Assembly (NCBI RefSeq): GCF_000955955.1
Contig: NZ_JYJG01000099.1
Coordinates: forward strand, 1-62,036
Source: Lentzea aerocolonigenes
GTDB taxonomy: Bacteria; Actinomycetota; Actinomycetes; Mycobacteriales; Pseudonocardiaceae
Length of the DNA: 62,036 nt
Direction: 5' to 3'
Part shown: one piece after another, positions 8,691-16,907 of the stretch
How the letters are laid out: each line of letters starts with the position of its first letter
How positions within the stretch are numbered: position 1 is the stretch's first letter
The notes under the pieces: generated by a model
The model's database searches: none
What the model saw: the letters and a program-made list of their open reading frames with translations, nothing else
Told to the model about the DNA's origin: nothing
Program-made: the position numbers and the translations under genes

Positions 8691-10610
8691 ATGGCCCGCC
8701 GTATCAACGCGCTCGCGACCTGGCTTCACACACTCGAGGCGGACGAGGTGGCGGCGATACTCGTGCACCGCCGGGACGTGGCGGATCGCTACATCCGCAC
8801 GTTGAAGGACCTCGCGACGCAGCTCACCGACGCCGATTCGGTGCACCTGGTCGAGGACACGCTCGACCAGGGCGCGGTGGACGTGCTCGGCGCGATCGTG
8901 GCGCAGGGCAACGCCGGCACGGTCGACACGGTGTGCGCCGATCTGCGCTGCACCATCGACGACTTCGAACGGGCCTTCGGGCAGCTCAAGGAACGTGCGC
9001 TGGCGTGGCCGGACGGGGCCAGGCTCATCGCGGTGAACTCGGTGCGGGCGACCGGCGCGCAGCACGACCAGCTCACCTTGCGGCCGAAGAAGCCGGTGCG
9101 GCGCAAAGCGTCCGGGGTGTCCCCAGTGGTCGCCGCCATGTCCACTGTGGACGGTGTGGCGCGGCTGCTGGCGCACTGCGAGCAGGACAGCTTCGACGCC
9201 CGCTACACCGGCGGCGTCGCGACGGTCGAGATCCGGCGGGTCGCGCGGGCCCTGCGGGTCGGGGACGGCGTGCTGCGGCTCTGGCTGGAGCTCGCGGTCG
9301 AGGCGCAACTGATCGGCATCGAACGCGCGCGGCTGCTGCCGACCAAGCACGCGGACTCCTGGCTCGGCTCGGCTCCCGGTGCGCGGCTCGCGGCGCTGGT
9401 CAAGGCGTGGCAGCGGATGGACTGGCGGCCGGAGCCGGACCAGGCACGGGCGGCGTTGCGCGACTACACGGGAGCGGCCGGGCTGGCTCTCAGGCGTACC
9501 GCGCTGGAGCGGTTCTCGGCCGACGAAGCCTTCACCGACCTCGACGAACTTGTCGCCGACCTGGTGTGGGAGCGGCCGGCGGTGCAGGATCTGCGCGCGA
9601 CGGCCGCGGTGATGGGCGAGATGGAGTCGCTCGGGCTGATCGCGGGCGGCGCGCTGACGCCGTTAGGTGCCGCAGTGCTGAACAGCGGTGACATCGACGC
9701 TGCGGCAGCCGAACTGATGCCACCTGCGGCTGAGAAGGCCGCGTTCCAGACGGACATGACCGCGGTGGTGAACGGGCTCCCGTCGCCGGAGTTGAGCGCG
9801 ACGCTGAACCTGGTGGCGGACCTGGAGGACAACGACGCCGCACGGGTGTGGCGCCTGTCCGCCGGATCGGTGCGGCGCGCGTTGGACACCGGCCTGACCG
9901 CGGAAGATGTGCTCGCGAAGCTCGCGGCCGTGTCGGACGCACCGTTGCCGCAGGTGATCGAGTACCAGGTGCAGGACGTGGCGCGCAGGCACGGCCATCT
10001 GACGGTGACGGACGTGGCGAGCTGCGTGCGGGCCGAGGATCCGATGCTGCTGCAGGAGATCGTGAAGTCGAAGCGGCTGGGGTCGTTGAAGCTGCGGTTC
10101 CTGGCACCGACCGTGCTCGCGTCGGCGCAACCGATGGCGGAGACGCTGGCGGCCCTGCGCAGGGCCGGATACGCGCCGACCGGGCTCGACGCGGGCGATC
10201 AGTCCATTGTGGAGCATGTAGGGCGGCGCAGCGCACCGGCTCGCGGGGAACGCAGGCCGGACCGGTGGTGGCGGACCGAGCTGGACGACCTGGAGCTGAC
10301 CCAGCTCGCGATCAGGCTGGTCGAGCAGGAACGGCCGACCGTCGGCCGGGGCACCCCGCGTGCCAACGCGGCGCGGATGCTGCGCGACCAGAACGTCGTC
10401 CTGCGCGACGAGGAAGTGCTGATCCTGGCGTCCGCTCTGGTGGACGGCAGCCCCGTCGAGATCAGGTACGCGAGCGGGCCGCGGCAGCTGGAGACACACG
10501 TGATCACGCCGGCCAAGCATCTGGAAGGCGTGCTGACCGCGGACTGCGAGGACGGGTCGACGCGCGAGTTCGTCATCGGTCACGTCCGCAAGGTCGCGGC
10601 CCACGCATGA
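8691..10610 (+). CDS. Helicase-associated domain protein (XPB/Ssl2-N-terminal type)
   Basis: A 639-residue protein resembling the actinobacterial helicase C3 / XPB-associated family. It has repeated winged-helix-like units but no Walker A or B ATPase motif, so it is not itself a helicase. Visible parts: an N-terminal helical domain (LATWLHTLEADEVAAILVHR), a long helical middle, and a C-terminal beta-rich part with LVDGSPVEIRYASG and the final DCEDGSTREFVIGHVRKVA, which resembles the WYL-like tail seen in this family. Homologues usually lie near a DNA repair helicase; none is present here. Role probably in DNA transactions (inference). Confidence 0.8.
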   Translation: MARRINALATWLHTLEADEVAAILVHRRDVADRYIRTLKDLATQLTDADSVHLVEDTLDQGAVDVLGAIVAQGNAGTVDTVCADLRCTIDDFERAFGQLKERALAWPDGARLIAVNSVRATGAQHDQLTLRPKKPVRRKASGVSPVVAAMSTVDGVARLLAHCEQDSFDARYTGGVATVEIRRVARALRVGDGVLRLWLELAVEAQLIGIERARLLPTKHADSWLGSAPGARLAALVKAWQRMDWRPEPDQARAALRDYTGAAGLALRRTALERFSADEAFTDLDELVADLVWERPAVQDLRATAAVMGEMESLGLIAGGALTPLGAAVLNSGDIDAAAAELMPPAAEKAAFQTDMTAVVNGLPSPELSATLNLVADLEDNDAARVWRLSAGSVRRALDTGLTAEDVLAKLAAVSDAPLPQVIEYQVQDVARRHGHLTVTDVASCVRAEDPMLLQEIVKSKRLGSLKLRFLAPTVLASAQPMAETLAALRRAGYAPTGLDAGDQSIVEHVGRRSAPARGERRPDRWWRTELDDLELTQLAIRLVEQERPTVGRGTPRANAARMLRDQNVVLRDEEVLILASALVDGSPVEIRYASGPRQLETHVITPAKHLEGVLTADCEDGSTREFVIGHVRKVAAHA

Positions 10611-10662
10611 ACAGCGGATGAAGTCTCACCAACTCCGGTGATCACGTGCTGATACTGGAAGT

Positions 10663-12043
10663 GTGGCCGATCCGTTTTCCGCCGGACTGCTGATGGTGCT
10701 GGAGACCGTGCTGGAGCGCGTTCTGGTCGGTCTCTTCGACGTCGTGCACAAAGGCTCCAGGGACAAGAAACGTCAACGCGAGCTGACCAGGCCGGGACCG
10801 CTGGTCGAGCGGGTCAGCGCGGAGCTCGCGCGTGGTGAGCTGAGCGCGGTCGAGCAGCACGAGTGGCAGGCCGCGGTCGACGCGGTCCGGGAGTCCCTCG
10901 AGGCGTCGCTGCCGTTGCGCGACGACGAGGCGTTGCGGGTGATGCTGACGCCCGAGTCGTTGCGGAACCACGTGATGTCCAAGTCGGCGAAGATCCGGCG
11001 GGCGGCGGGCCGTCCGACCACGCGACGGCGGTCTACGACGCGTTGCTGCTGCGAGTGTGTGTCGCGGTCGTCGAACTGGTGTGGTCGCAGCCGGAGTACG
11101 CGCGGCGGCTCGCGGTGGAGATGTTCCGGATCGGCCGGGCGACCGCGGATGCCGTGGCACCGCCTCGCTGATCCCGCCGAAGAGCTTCGCGCACGCCGAC
11201 GCGTTGTCCGAGACCGGGTCGTTCGTCGTGGACCTGCTGCCCGGCCCAGAGGCGACCGAGGAGGCCGCGTACATCGTGCGGACGCTGGCGAACATCGGCG
11301 GCGAGGGTGCGTGGGAGCGGATCGCGGAGTTCGCGGCGGTGGATCACGCGATGGTGATCGACGAGCTGCTCCGCGCGTGGCGGAACACGCCGGATGCCGA
11401 GAACTACGCCAAAACTGTGCTGTCCAAAGTGGACTTCGGCGATCGGCGCGTCGACGTGCGTGGCTGGCACCGGATCCAGTTCATCATGCACCTGGCGAAA
11501 CTGCGGCACGTGCGGTGCATCGGCAACATCAACCCGCTCGACCCGCTGGGCTCGATGCCCGCGCTGCACCGGTTGGAACTGTGGCAGAACGAGGTCATGC
11601 GCGACCTCTCGCCACTGGCTCTGTCGGCATCGCTGATGGAGCTGCACCTGAGCCGGTGCCGTCCGCTCGGGCGGATCGACCTGGCTCCGGTGAGGAACCT
11701 CGACGAGTTGCACCTGCACTTCAGCCGAGTCGAGCTGGAGTCGTTGGAGGGCGGAACGCTGCGGCGCCTGCGGATCCGTGACTCGGCCACCGACGACGGG
11801 CTGGCCGCGCTGCCGGCATTGCCCGCGTTGCGCGAGCTGGTGATCGACCACCGCCCGCCCTACTCGTTGGCAGGATTGGAACGGTGGCCGGCCATCGCCG
11901 TGCTCGAGGTGTTCGGCGTGCCGCCGGCAGCAGATCTGCGCGTGCTGCCGGCGTTGGAACATCTCGTCGTGCACCAGCCGGAATCGTTGGCCCGGCTGGA
12001 AGAACTGCGTCAGGAGCTACCAGGCGTGCGCATCACCACTTGA
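10663..12043 (+). pseudogene. Decayed NLR-like (STAND) gene: helical N-domain and leucine-rich C-domain, NTPase core missing
   Basis: One protein is spread over three frames. Frame A (GTG 10663 to about 11020) begins MADPFSAGLLMVLETVLERV. Frame B (about 11010-11171) continues VYDALLLRVCVAVVELVWSQPEYARRLAVEMFRIG and stops at 11171. Frame C (about 11161-12043) holds EEAAYIVRTLANIGGEGAWERIAE, then at least five leucine-rich repeats (ALHRLELWQNEVM, LMELHLSRCRPLG, LDELHLHFSRVEL, LRRLRIRDSATDD). The N-part resembles helical domains that precede NACHT modules in actinobacterial STAND proteins, and the C-part resembles their post-NACHT helices and LRRs. No P-loop GxxxxGK[ST] exists in any frame, so the central NTPase is absent. 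Deletion plus frameshift is likely; a sequencing error could explain the frame changes but not the missing core. Confidence 0.65.
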
Positions 12044-12049
12044 CGCCGG

Positions 12050-12862
12050 TCACCACTGAATCTCGGCGAGGCTGTTCAACGGCTTGCGCTCGGACTCGTC
12101 CAGCAGCTGGACGGCAGCCGTGTCGGCGGTGTGCAGCTCGGCCGGGAAGGTGAAGTTCACCCGCTTCTCCAGCTCCGCCACCGACACCTGGAACACGCGG
12201 AACTCGTCGAGGTCGAGCGCTTCGGCCAGGACGAGGTTCTGCGTGAGCAGGAACGCGCTGCAGCGCAGCTCGCCGTCCACCACGAACGCGATCGCCTTGT
12301 AGAACTCACGCGGGATCGGCACACCGCGGAACACCCTGTCGTCGGCGTTGAAGACCGGCCCGCCGTAGACGCTGACCTTGAGGTTGTCGACGTCGACGTC
12401 CGCGAGCACCGCGTCCTCGAGCCTGCCCCAGAGCCCTTCCTTCGTGCTCTGGTTGAAGTCGTCCATCTGCGGCGTGATGTTCGTGAAGAAGAACGAGTCC
12501 TTGTTCGCCCTCTGCGCCTCTGCCTTCGGGCCCCAGCACAGGTCCGCCCGGCGCGCGAGGTGCCCGCGGTCGAGCCTGTTGTCGCGGTAGAGCTCGTCGC
12601 CGGTCTGGAACTCGGCAGGAACCCTGGGGTCCTTGATGAACGGGATGTTGCTGCGGCTCAACGCCTTCATCTCGCCGCCGTCGATGTTCCACGCGACCCA
12701 GATCGCGAACCTGCGCGACTTGCTGAGCGCGAGCGAGAAGTGCGTGTAGTCGATCGTGGTCGAGCCGTTCAGCTCGACCGCGTCGTCGGCCCCGGTCTCG
12801 GTCAGCGTCGGGAGTCCCGCGGCGGTGCCGAGGAACTTCGCGTCAAAACCTGCGCTGGTCAT
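12050..12862 (-). CDS. DNA/RNA non-specific endonuclease (NUC1 family), no signal peptide
   Basis: A 270-residue beta-beta-alpha-metal nuclease of the NucA/EndoG type. The DRGH motif is at 98-101 with catalytic His101. The metal-binding asparagine segment FFFTNITPQMDDFNQ follows at 124-138. This family cuts single- and double-stranded nucleic acid with Mg2+. Unlike the exported NucA proteins this one has no signal sequence, so it would act inside the cell or be delivered as an effector. No immunity protein is obvious next to it. It is convergent with the NLR-like remnant, with six bases between the two stops. Confidence 0.87.
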   Translation of the reverse strand: MTSAGFDAKFLGTAAGLPTLTETGADDAVELNGSTTIDYTHFSLALSKSRRFAIWVAWNIDGGEMKALSRSNIPFIKDPRVPAEFQTGDELYRDNRLDRGHLARRADLCWGPKAEAQRANKDSFFFTNITPQMDDFNQSTKEGLWGRLEDAVLADVDVDNLKVSVYGGPVFNADDRVFRGVPIPREFYKAIAFVVDGELRCSAFLLTQNLVLAEALDLDEFRVFQVSVAELEKRVNFTFPAELHTADTAAVQLLDESERKPLNSLAEIQW

Positions 12863-12907
12863 GTGTCGCCCCCTACTGGTTCACCTGCAGGGTCGACAGA
12901 GGTAGCA

Positions 12908-12938
12908 GGGCCGTTAGCCGGATACACCCGAACGGCCC
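12908..12938 (-). terminator. Hairpin terminator of the COG4315 lipoprotein gene
   Basis: GGGCCGTT (12908-12915) pairs with AACGGCCC (12931-12938) across a 15-base loop. It lies six bases beyond the stop of the leftward lipoprotein gene. There is no U-tract, as is usual for actinobacterial terminators. Confidence 0.55.
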
Positions 12939-12943
12939 AGTGT

Positions 12944-13396
12944 TCACGAGGTCTTCTTGACCAGTTTGCCGTCCGGCGCGATCGCGAACCACTCGTCGTC
13001 GACGCCCTGGCCGTTCAGGTCACCGGCGACCTGGTCTCCCACGTAGTAATAGAGCGGCCACTTTCCGTACACGGCCTGCGAGCTCTCGTCGACCCGCGAG
13101 ACGAGGCTCATGTCCGCGCCGTCCTTGGCATCCACTTCGGACTGCGCGGTGAGCGCGGGCCAGACCGCGATGCAGTCGGCGTCGCACGCGCTGGACTTGT
13201 TTTCATCCTTGGTGAATGCGTAGAGCGTCCGTCCCGTTTGGTCGACCAGGATGGGCCCGAGGTCGGACTGCGCGATCTTCACCTCGACGTTGGCAGGGGC
13301 AACCTGTTGCGGAGTTGCTTGCGGCGCCTCGTTTCCGCAGGCAGCGAGACCCGCGAGCAGGGCGGGCAGCAGCAGAATTCCCATACGTGCACGCAT
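12944..13396 (-). CDS. Secreted-repeat lipoprotein (COG4315 / Lipoprotein_15)
   Basis: A 150-residue lipoprotein. The signal MRARMGILLLPALLAGLAACG has a lipobox LAAC, so it should be lipid-anchored outside the membrane by Lgt and Lsp. The mature part carries the family features: ILVDQTGRTLYAFTKDE, CDADCIAVWPALTA with two nearby cysteines, then GKWPLYYYVGDQVAGDLNGQGVDDEWFAIAPDG. Function is unknown; homologues occur in envelope-stress regulons. The ATG at 13396 has GGAGAAG nine bases upstream. A much longer open frame runs upstream but is antisense to the CHRD gene. A TGAACC-N16-CGTGTC promoter lies at 13433-13460. Confidence 0.85.
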   Translation of the reverse strand: MRARMGILLLPALLAGLAACGNEAPQATPQQVAPANVEVKIAQSDLGPILVDQTGRTLYAFTKDENKSSACDADCIAVWPALTAQSEVDAKDGADMSLVSRVDESSQAVYGKWPLYYYVGDQVAGDLNGQGVDDEWFAIAPDGKLVKKTS

Positions 13397-13432
13397 GTTC
13401 TTCTCCAAAGTGTCGTTCCTGTTCCCGCCGTC

Positions 13433-13460
13433 GACACGTGCGGAGACGTCGTCCGGTTCA
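13433..13460 (-). promoter_or_regulatory. ECF-type promoter TGAACC-N16-CGTGTC for the lipoprotein gene
   Basis: Read on the minus strand, TGAACC (13455-13460) and CGTGTC (13433-13438) are separated by 16 bases, 37 bases before the lipoprotein start. As I recall it, the M. tuberculosis SigL consensus is TGAACC, 15-18 bases, CGTGTC; this is an exact match. The mirror-image promoter at 13476-13503 strengthens the call. Confidence 0.7.
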
Positions 13461-13475
13461 CTGACGAACTTTCTT

Positions 13476-13503
13476 TGAACCGAATCCGGCCGGGGTCCGT
13501 GTT
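13476..13503 (+). promoter_or_regulatory. ECF-type promoter TGAACC-N16-CGTGTT for the CHRD gene
   Basis: TGAACC (13476-13481) and CGTGTT (13498-13503) are separated by 16 bases, 60 bases before the CHRD start. Identical -35 element and spacing to the divergent promoter at 13433-13460 imply that one sigma factor drives both genes. Its gene is not identifiable from this window; the ECF factor at 52893 is a candidate only by presence. Confidence 0.65.
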
Positions 13504-13562
13504 GGTCATGTCGGGTCCGCCAGACCCCCCGACTCCCACTGAGGAGCCTTGGAGTACATCCC

Positions 13563-14801
13563 ATGTCCCGCAACAAAACTGTCGCTGCCGCATGCCTGAT
13601 GGGCGCCGCGCTCGGGCTGGCCGTGGTGACGCCGGCGTCCGCTGCCCAGGACGCCGTGACCGTGAAGATCACCAACCAGGCCGGGTACGAGGCCACCTTC
13701 TGCGCCGCCGACGTGCTCGAAGGCCGTTGCCTGGACGGCGCGAAGAAGGGCGAGTCGCGCTCGTTCACCGTGAAGCCCGGCAAGGGACCGATCGAGGTCC
13801 GCGTCGTCGTCAAGAACGGCGGCTCGGTCTTCCAGAACTTCACCGCCGACGGGCCGACGCTGAACATCGACGCCGGCGGCTCGGCTACCAACCCGACGGC
13901 GACCAAAGCCGCTGGTGGTGAACACGGTGAGCACGGCGGCCACAACCCGGCACCCTCCAACCCGGCGCCGAACCCCACCCAGCCCGCTCCCGCACCGGTC
14001 AAGGGCAAGCCGATGTTCTTCTCGGCCGACCTGGACGGCAAGCAGGAGGTCCCGACGGCCGGTGGTCCGGCCGTGGGTGACACGGACGCCTCAGCGAAGG
14101 CACTGGTCGAGGTCCGCGGTGACCGCGTGACGTTCGCGGTCGAGTGGAAGAAGACCTCGCAACTCACCCTCGGCCACATCCACCAGGGCAACGCCGGCCA
14201 GAACGGCCCGGTGAAGGTCAACCTGTTCAGCACGCCGATGCCGGAGACGTTGTCCGCGGCGGCCGGCCAGACCGTGATCGACGCGAAGCTCGCGGACGAC
14301 ATCCGCAGGAACCCGGCGGGCTTCTACGTGAACCTGCACAGCACCGAGAAGCCCGGCGGCGCCGTTCGCGCGCAGCTCAAGCCGCTCGGCAAGAACGTGA
14401 ACCCGCTCGACATCATCAAGGGCGGCAAGGTCCGCGCGTTCTCCAACGGCCGCAACGAGGTGCCGGTGCAGGACGGCCCGAAGGTAGGCGACCCGGACGG
14501 CCAGGCCGTCACCTTCGTGCAGCCTTCGGGTAGCGGCGTGGACTTCTCGCTGGCGTGGGTGAACATCGACGCACCGACGCTCGGCCACGTCCACCAGGGC
14601 GTCGCCGGCCAGAACGGCCCGGTGAAGATCACCTTCTTCGGCACCGCCATCCCGCAGGGCATCTTCGCGGTCTCGGGCACGGCCACCGCTGACAAGGCCA
14701 CGCTGGACGCGCTGAAGAAGTCGCCGAAGGACTTCTACTCGAACCTGCACACCGGTCCGTTCCCCGGTGGAGCGGTTCGCGGCCAGTTCACGTCTCATTA
14801 G
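13563..14801 (+). CDS. Secreted protein with two CHRD domains
   Basis: A 412-residue exported protein. The signal peptide ends ASA-AQ near residue 28. Next comes a domain of about 100 residues with two cysteines (FCAADVLEGRC), a Gly/His and Pro/Asn linker (GGEHGEHGGHNPAPS), then two CHRD repeats at about 150-275 and 285-412. The repeats share LGH[IV]HQG.AGQNGPVK and end FY.NLH....PGGAVR. CHRD is a beta-rich module first named in chordin and common in bacterial secreted proteins; no enzyme activity is established. A role at the cell surface, perhaps metal binding through the His-rich linker, is inference. Control by the ECF-type promoter just upstream is likely. Confidence 0.9.
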   Translation: MSRNKTVAAACLMGAALGLAVVTPASAAQDAVTVKITNQAGYEATFCAADVLEGRCLDGAKKGESRSFTVKPGKGPIEVRVVVKNGGSVFQNFTADGPTLNIDAGGSATNPTATKAAGGEHGEHGGHNPAPSNPAPNPTQPAPAPVKGKPMFFSADLDGKQEVPTAGGPAVGDTDASAKALVEVRGDRVTFAVEWKKTSQLTLGHIHQGNAGQNGPVKVNLFSTPMPETLSAAAGQTVIDAKLADDIRRNPAGFYVNLHSTEKPGGAVRAQLKPLGKNVNPLDIIKGGKVRAFSNGRNEVPVQDGPKVGDPDGQAVTFVQPSGSGVDFSLAWVNIDAPTLGHVHQGVAGQNGPVKITFFGTAIPQGIFAVSGTATADKATLDALKKSPKDFYSNLHTGPFPGGAVRGQFTSH

Positions 14802-14815
14802 TGACCAACTGAATT

Positions 14816-14854
14816 GAGGTGCCGCGGCCGCGACCCCCACGGCCGCGGCACCTC
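14816..14854. terminator. Bidirectional terminator
   Basis: GAGGTGCCGCGGCC (14816-14829) pairs perfectly with GGCCGCGGCACCTC (14841-14854) around an 11-base loop. It sits between the 3' ends of the CHRD gene (+) and of the thioesterase gene (-), and closes the long leftward biosynthetic operon. Confidence 0.85.
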
Positions 14855-14855
14855 G

Positions 14856-15482
14856 CTATGCACTCACCAGGGCCGCGTGCTCGATCTGCCGGCACACCTC
14901 GTCCCGGCGAGCAGGCACGAACGGGAAGAAGTGCCCTCCTGGCAGCACGACCTCGCGGAACGGTGCGCTCGTGTGGTTCTCCCACAACGAAACCAGCTTC
15001 ACCGGCACCACCTCGTCCTCCGCACCGGCCAACGCGGTCAACGGGACGGGAACCACCGTCCGGCGGTGCTCAGCCAGAAGTTCGAGCGCCAGCATCAGAT
15101 CCGCCGCGGCCAGGTCTGTCCGCGGGATCTCGCGGGTGCTCGGCGGCACGGATCCGCTCACCACCAGGGCGTCGCACTGCGAAGCACACGCCAGGGCGAG
15201 CGTGCCGCCGAGGCTGTGTCCGAAGAAGACAGTCGGAATCCGGCGCAGTGCGGCCAGTTCCGCCGTGATGCCTTCGACGGCGGCTTGAGCCGTGGTACCG
15301 ACCGGTTCGCCGCGGCGACGTTCACGTCCGGGCAACGTCACCCCGCGCACCTCGATCAGCGGCTGCAGATCGCGCAACAACGGCAGGTAGGCGCCCGGCC
15401 CCGCGCCCGCGTGCGGGAAGACGACCAGACGAGCTTTGGCGGGCAACGCGGTCACCCGCAACGGTGCGGTCCAGGTGCTCAT
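14856..15482 (-). CDS. Type II thioesterase (alpha/beta hydrolase)
   Basis: Stand-alone editing thioesterase of the kind found with polyketide and peptide synthases; it removes misprimed acyl groups from carrier proteins. The 208 residues contain FPHAGAGPGAYLPL near the start, nucleophile elbow GHSLGG near residue 85, an Asp in AGAEDEVVP, and PGGHFFPF with the likely catalytic His. It is about 35 residues shorter than usual, mainly in the lid. The ATG at 15482 overlaps the dehydrogenase stop (ATGA). Last gene of the leftward operon; it probably acts on the ACP at 18125. Confidence 0.88.
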   Translation of the reverse strand: MSTWTAPLRVTALPAKARLVVFPHAGAGPGAYLPLLRDLQPLIEVRGVTLPGRERRRGEPVGTTAQAAVEGITAELAALRRIPTVFFGHSLGGTLALACASQCDALVVSGSVPPSTREIPRTDLAAADLMLALELLAEHRRTVVPVPLTALAGAEDEVVPVKLVSLWENHTSAPFREVVLPGGHFFPFVPARRDEVCRQIEHAALVSA

Positions 15483-16885
15483 GCGCGGGCTCCGGCCAGT
15501 GCTTTCCGCACGGTGCGGCCGTTCTTGCTGCCCAGCACACCATCCGCGACCAGTCGTTCCAGCATCGGCGCCGGCGCATCGCCCGTGGCCTGCCGAAGAC
15601 TTCGCTGGATTTCCAGCGCGACGTCCGTGCCGACCACGTCCAGCAGCCGCAACGGCCCGAGCGGCAACCCGAGTGCGGCCCGCACGGCTGTGTCCAGGTC
15701 GCCCGGGTTCAGCCCGTCCAGCAACGCGAGCGTCGCGTTGAGGCACGGGAACAGCAGGCGGTTCACGATGAACCCCGCGCGATCCCCGCACACCACCGGC
15801 GACTTCCCCAGGTCCGCGCACACCCGCAGCGCCGTGGCCAGCACGTCTGCACCTGTGTGGCTAGTGCGCACCACCTCGACGAGCTCCATCACTGGCGCCG
15901 GGTTGAAGAAGTGCAGCCCCACCACGTCGTGCGGACGCGAGGTCGCCAGCGCGATCTCGACCACCGGCAGACTGGACGTCGTGGTGGCGAGCACCGCACC
16001 CGGCCGGCACTCCAGGTCGATCAGGGCCATGACCTCCCGCTTCACCGCGAGGTCCTCAACAACCGCTTCGACCACGAGATCCCGGTCTGCCAGCGTCGTG
16101 TAGTCGGTGCTCACCGCGAACGCGTCACCGGCAAGGCGTTCGGCGCTGCGACCGACCACCAGCGTGTCGAAGCCGGCGGAGACGAAGACCTCCGCGATGC
16201 CCCGAGCCATCGTGCCGGTGCCGACCACCGCGACCTTCCGCACGGGGTGGGGAGTGCCCAGCGGCACGGATCCACGCGACCCCGCTGAACCCGGCCCGAG
16301 ACCCATCTCGGCCATCAACCGCATCGGCCCGACCGCCATCCCCGCCCCAGCCCGCATGGCCGCGTCGAGGTCCTCCGCCGTGACGTAGCCATCCGCCACC
16401 ATCGCTGCGGCATCACGCAACATCGCGACAGCAACAGCGTTGGCCGCCTCTGCACATCCGGTCCCGGAGCGCACCTTCAGACCAGCACGGGACAGATCGG
16501 CGGCGAACGCGTCCGCCACCGCGGTGAGCGCCGGATGCCCACCAGCCGGAGCGTTGATCTCCAACAGCCCCGTGCGGGCCGCCGGACCGCAGAACTGCAC
16601 GGCCAGGAACCGATCCGGCCGCGGTGGACTCACCCGCACCGGCACCGCGGTGGTCGCCAACACTGTGGTCTCACAGCACAACCGGTCCAACGCGTCGAGC
16701 ACGGACTGCTTGGCCTGCTCGGGAACGGCCTCGATCACGAGCCCGCACCCGCCGAGCTGATCGGCCGTGAAGTCGCGCCCCAGCACGACGACCCGGCGTC
16801 CGCTCGCCGCGAGCAGGTCGGCGAGACGGCGGCCGGCCGGTCCCGAACCGACTACGCCCACCTCCGGAAATGGTGACACGTGCAT
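15479..16885 (-). CDS. 3-hydroxyacyl-CoA dehydrogenase, tandem domains
   Basis: A 468-residue protein made of two 3HCDH-like halves. The second half (from about residue 216) is intact: Rossmann motif VGTGTMARGIAEVF, catalytic LHFFNPAPVMELVEVV, and the C-terminal DRAGFIVNRLLFP domain. The first half keeps a Rossmann-like VGSGPAGRRLADLL, but the position of the catalytic His motif reads VQFCGP, so it is probably inactive. In this cluster it may reduce or oxidise a beta-keto/beta-hydroxyacyl intermediate, on CoA or ACP (inference). Coupled to the thioesterase by ATGA and 22 bases downstream of KSII. Confidence 0.87.
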   Translation of the reverse strand: MHVSPFPEVGVVGSGPAGRRLADLLAASGRRVVVLGRDFTADQLGGCGLVIEAVPEQAKQSVLDALDRLCCETTVLATTAVPVRVSPPRPDRFLAVQFCGPAARTGLLEINAPAGGHPALTAVADAFAADLSRAGLKVRSGTGCAEAANAVAVAMLRDAAAMVADGYVTAEDLDAAMRAGAGMAVGPMRLMAEMGLGPGSAGSRGSVPLGTPHPVRKVAVVGTGTMARGIAEVFVSAGFDTLVVGRSAERLAGDAFAVSTDYTTLADRDLVVEAVVEDLAVKREVMALIDLECRPGAVLATTTSSLPVVEIALATSRPHDVVGLHFFNPAPVMELVEVVRTSHTGADVLATALRVCADLGKSPVVCGDRAGFIVNRLLFPCLNATLALLDGLNPGDLDTAVRAALGLPLGPLRLLDVVGTDVALEIQRSLRQATGDAPAPMLERLVADGVLGSKNGRTVRKALAGARA

Positions 16886-16907
16886 GACTTCTCCCCCTGA
16901 TCGATGT

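Noticed and set aside
12944..14302. A 452-residue minus-strand frame covering the CHRD gene
   Set aside because: Only the last 150 codons match a known family; the upstream part is antisense to the CHRD gene and lies beyond the lipoprotein's promoter and ribosome site.
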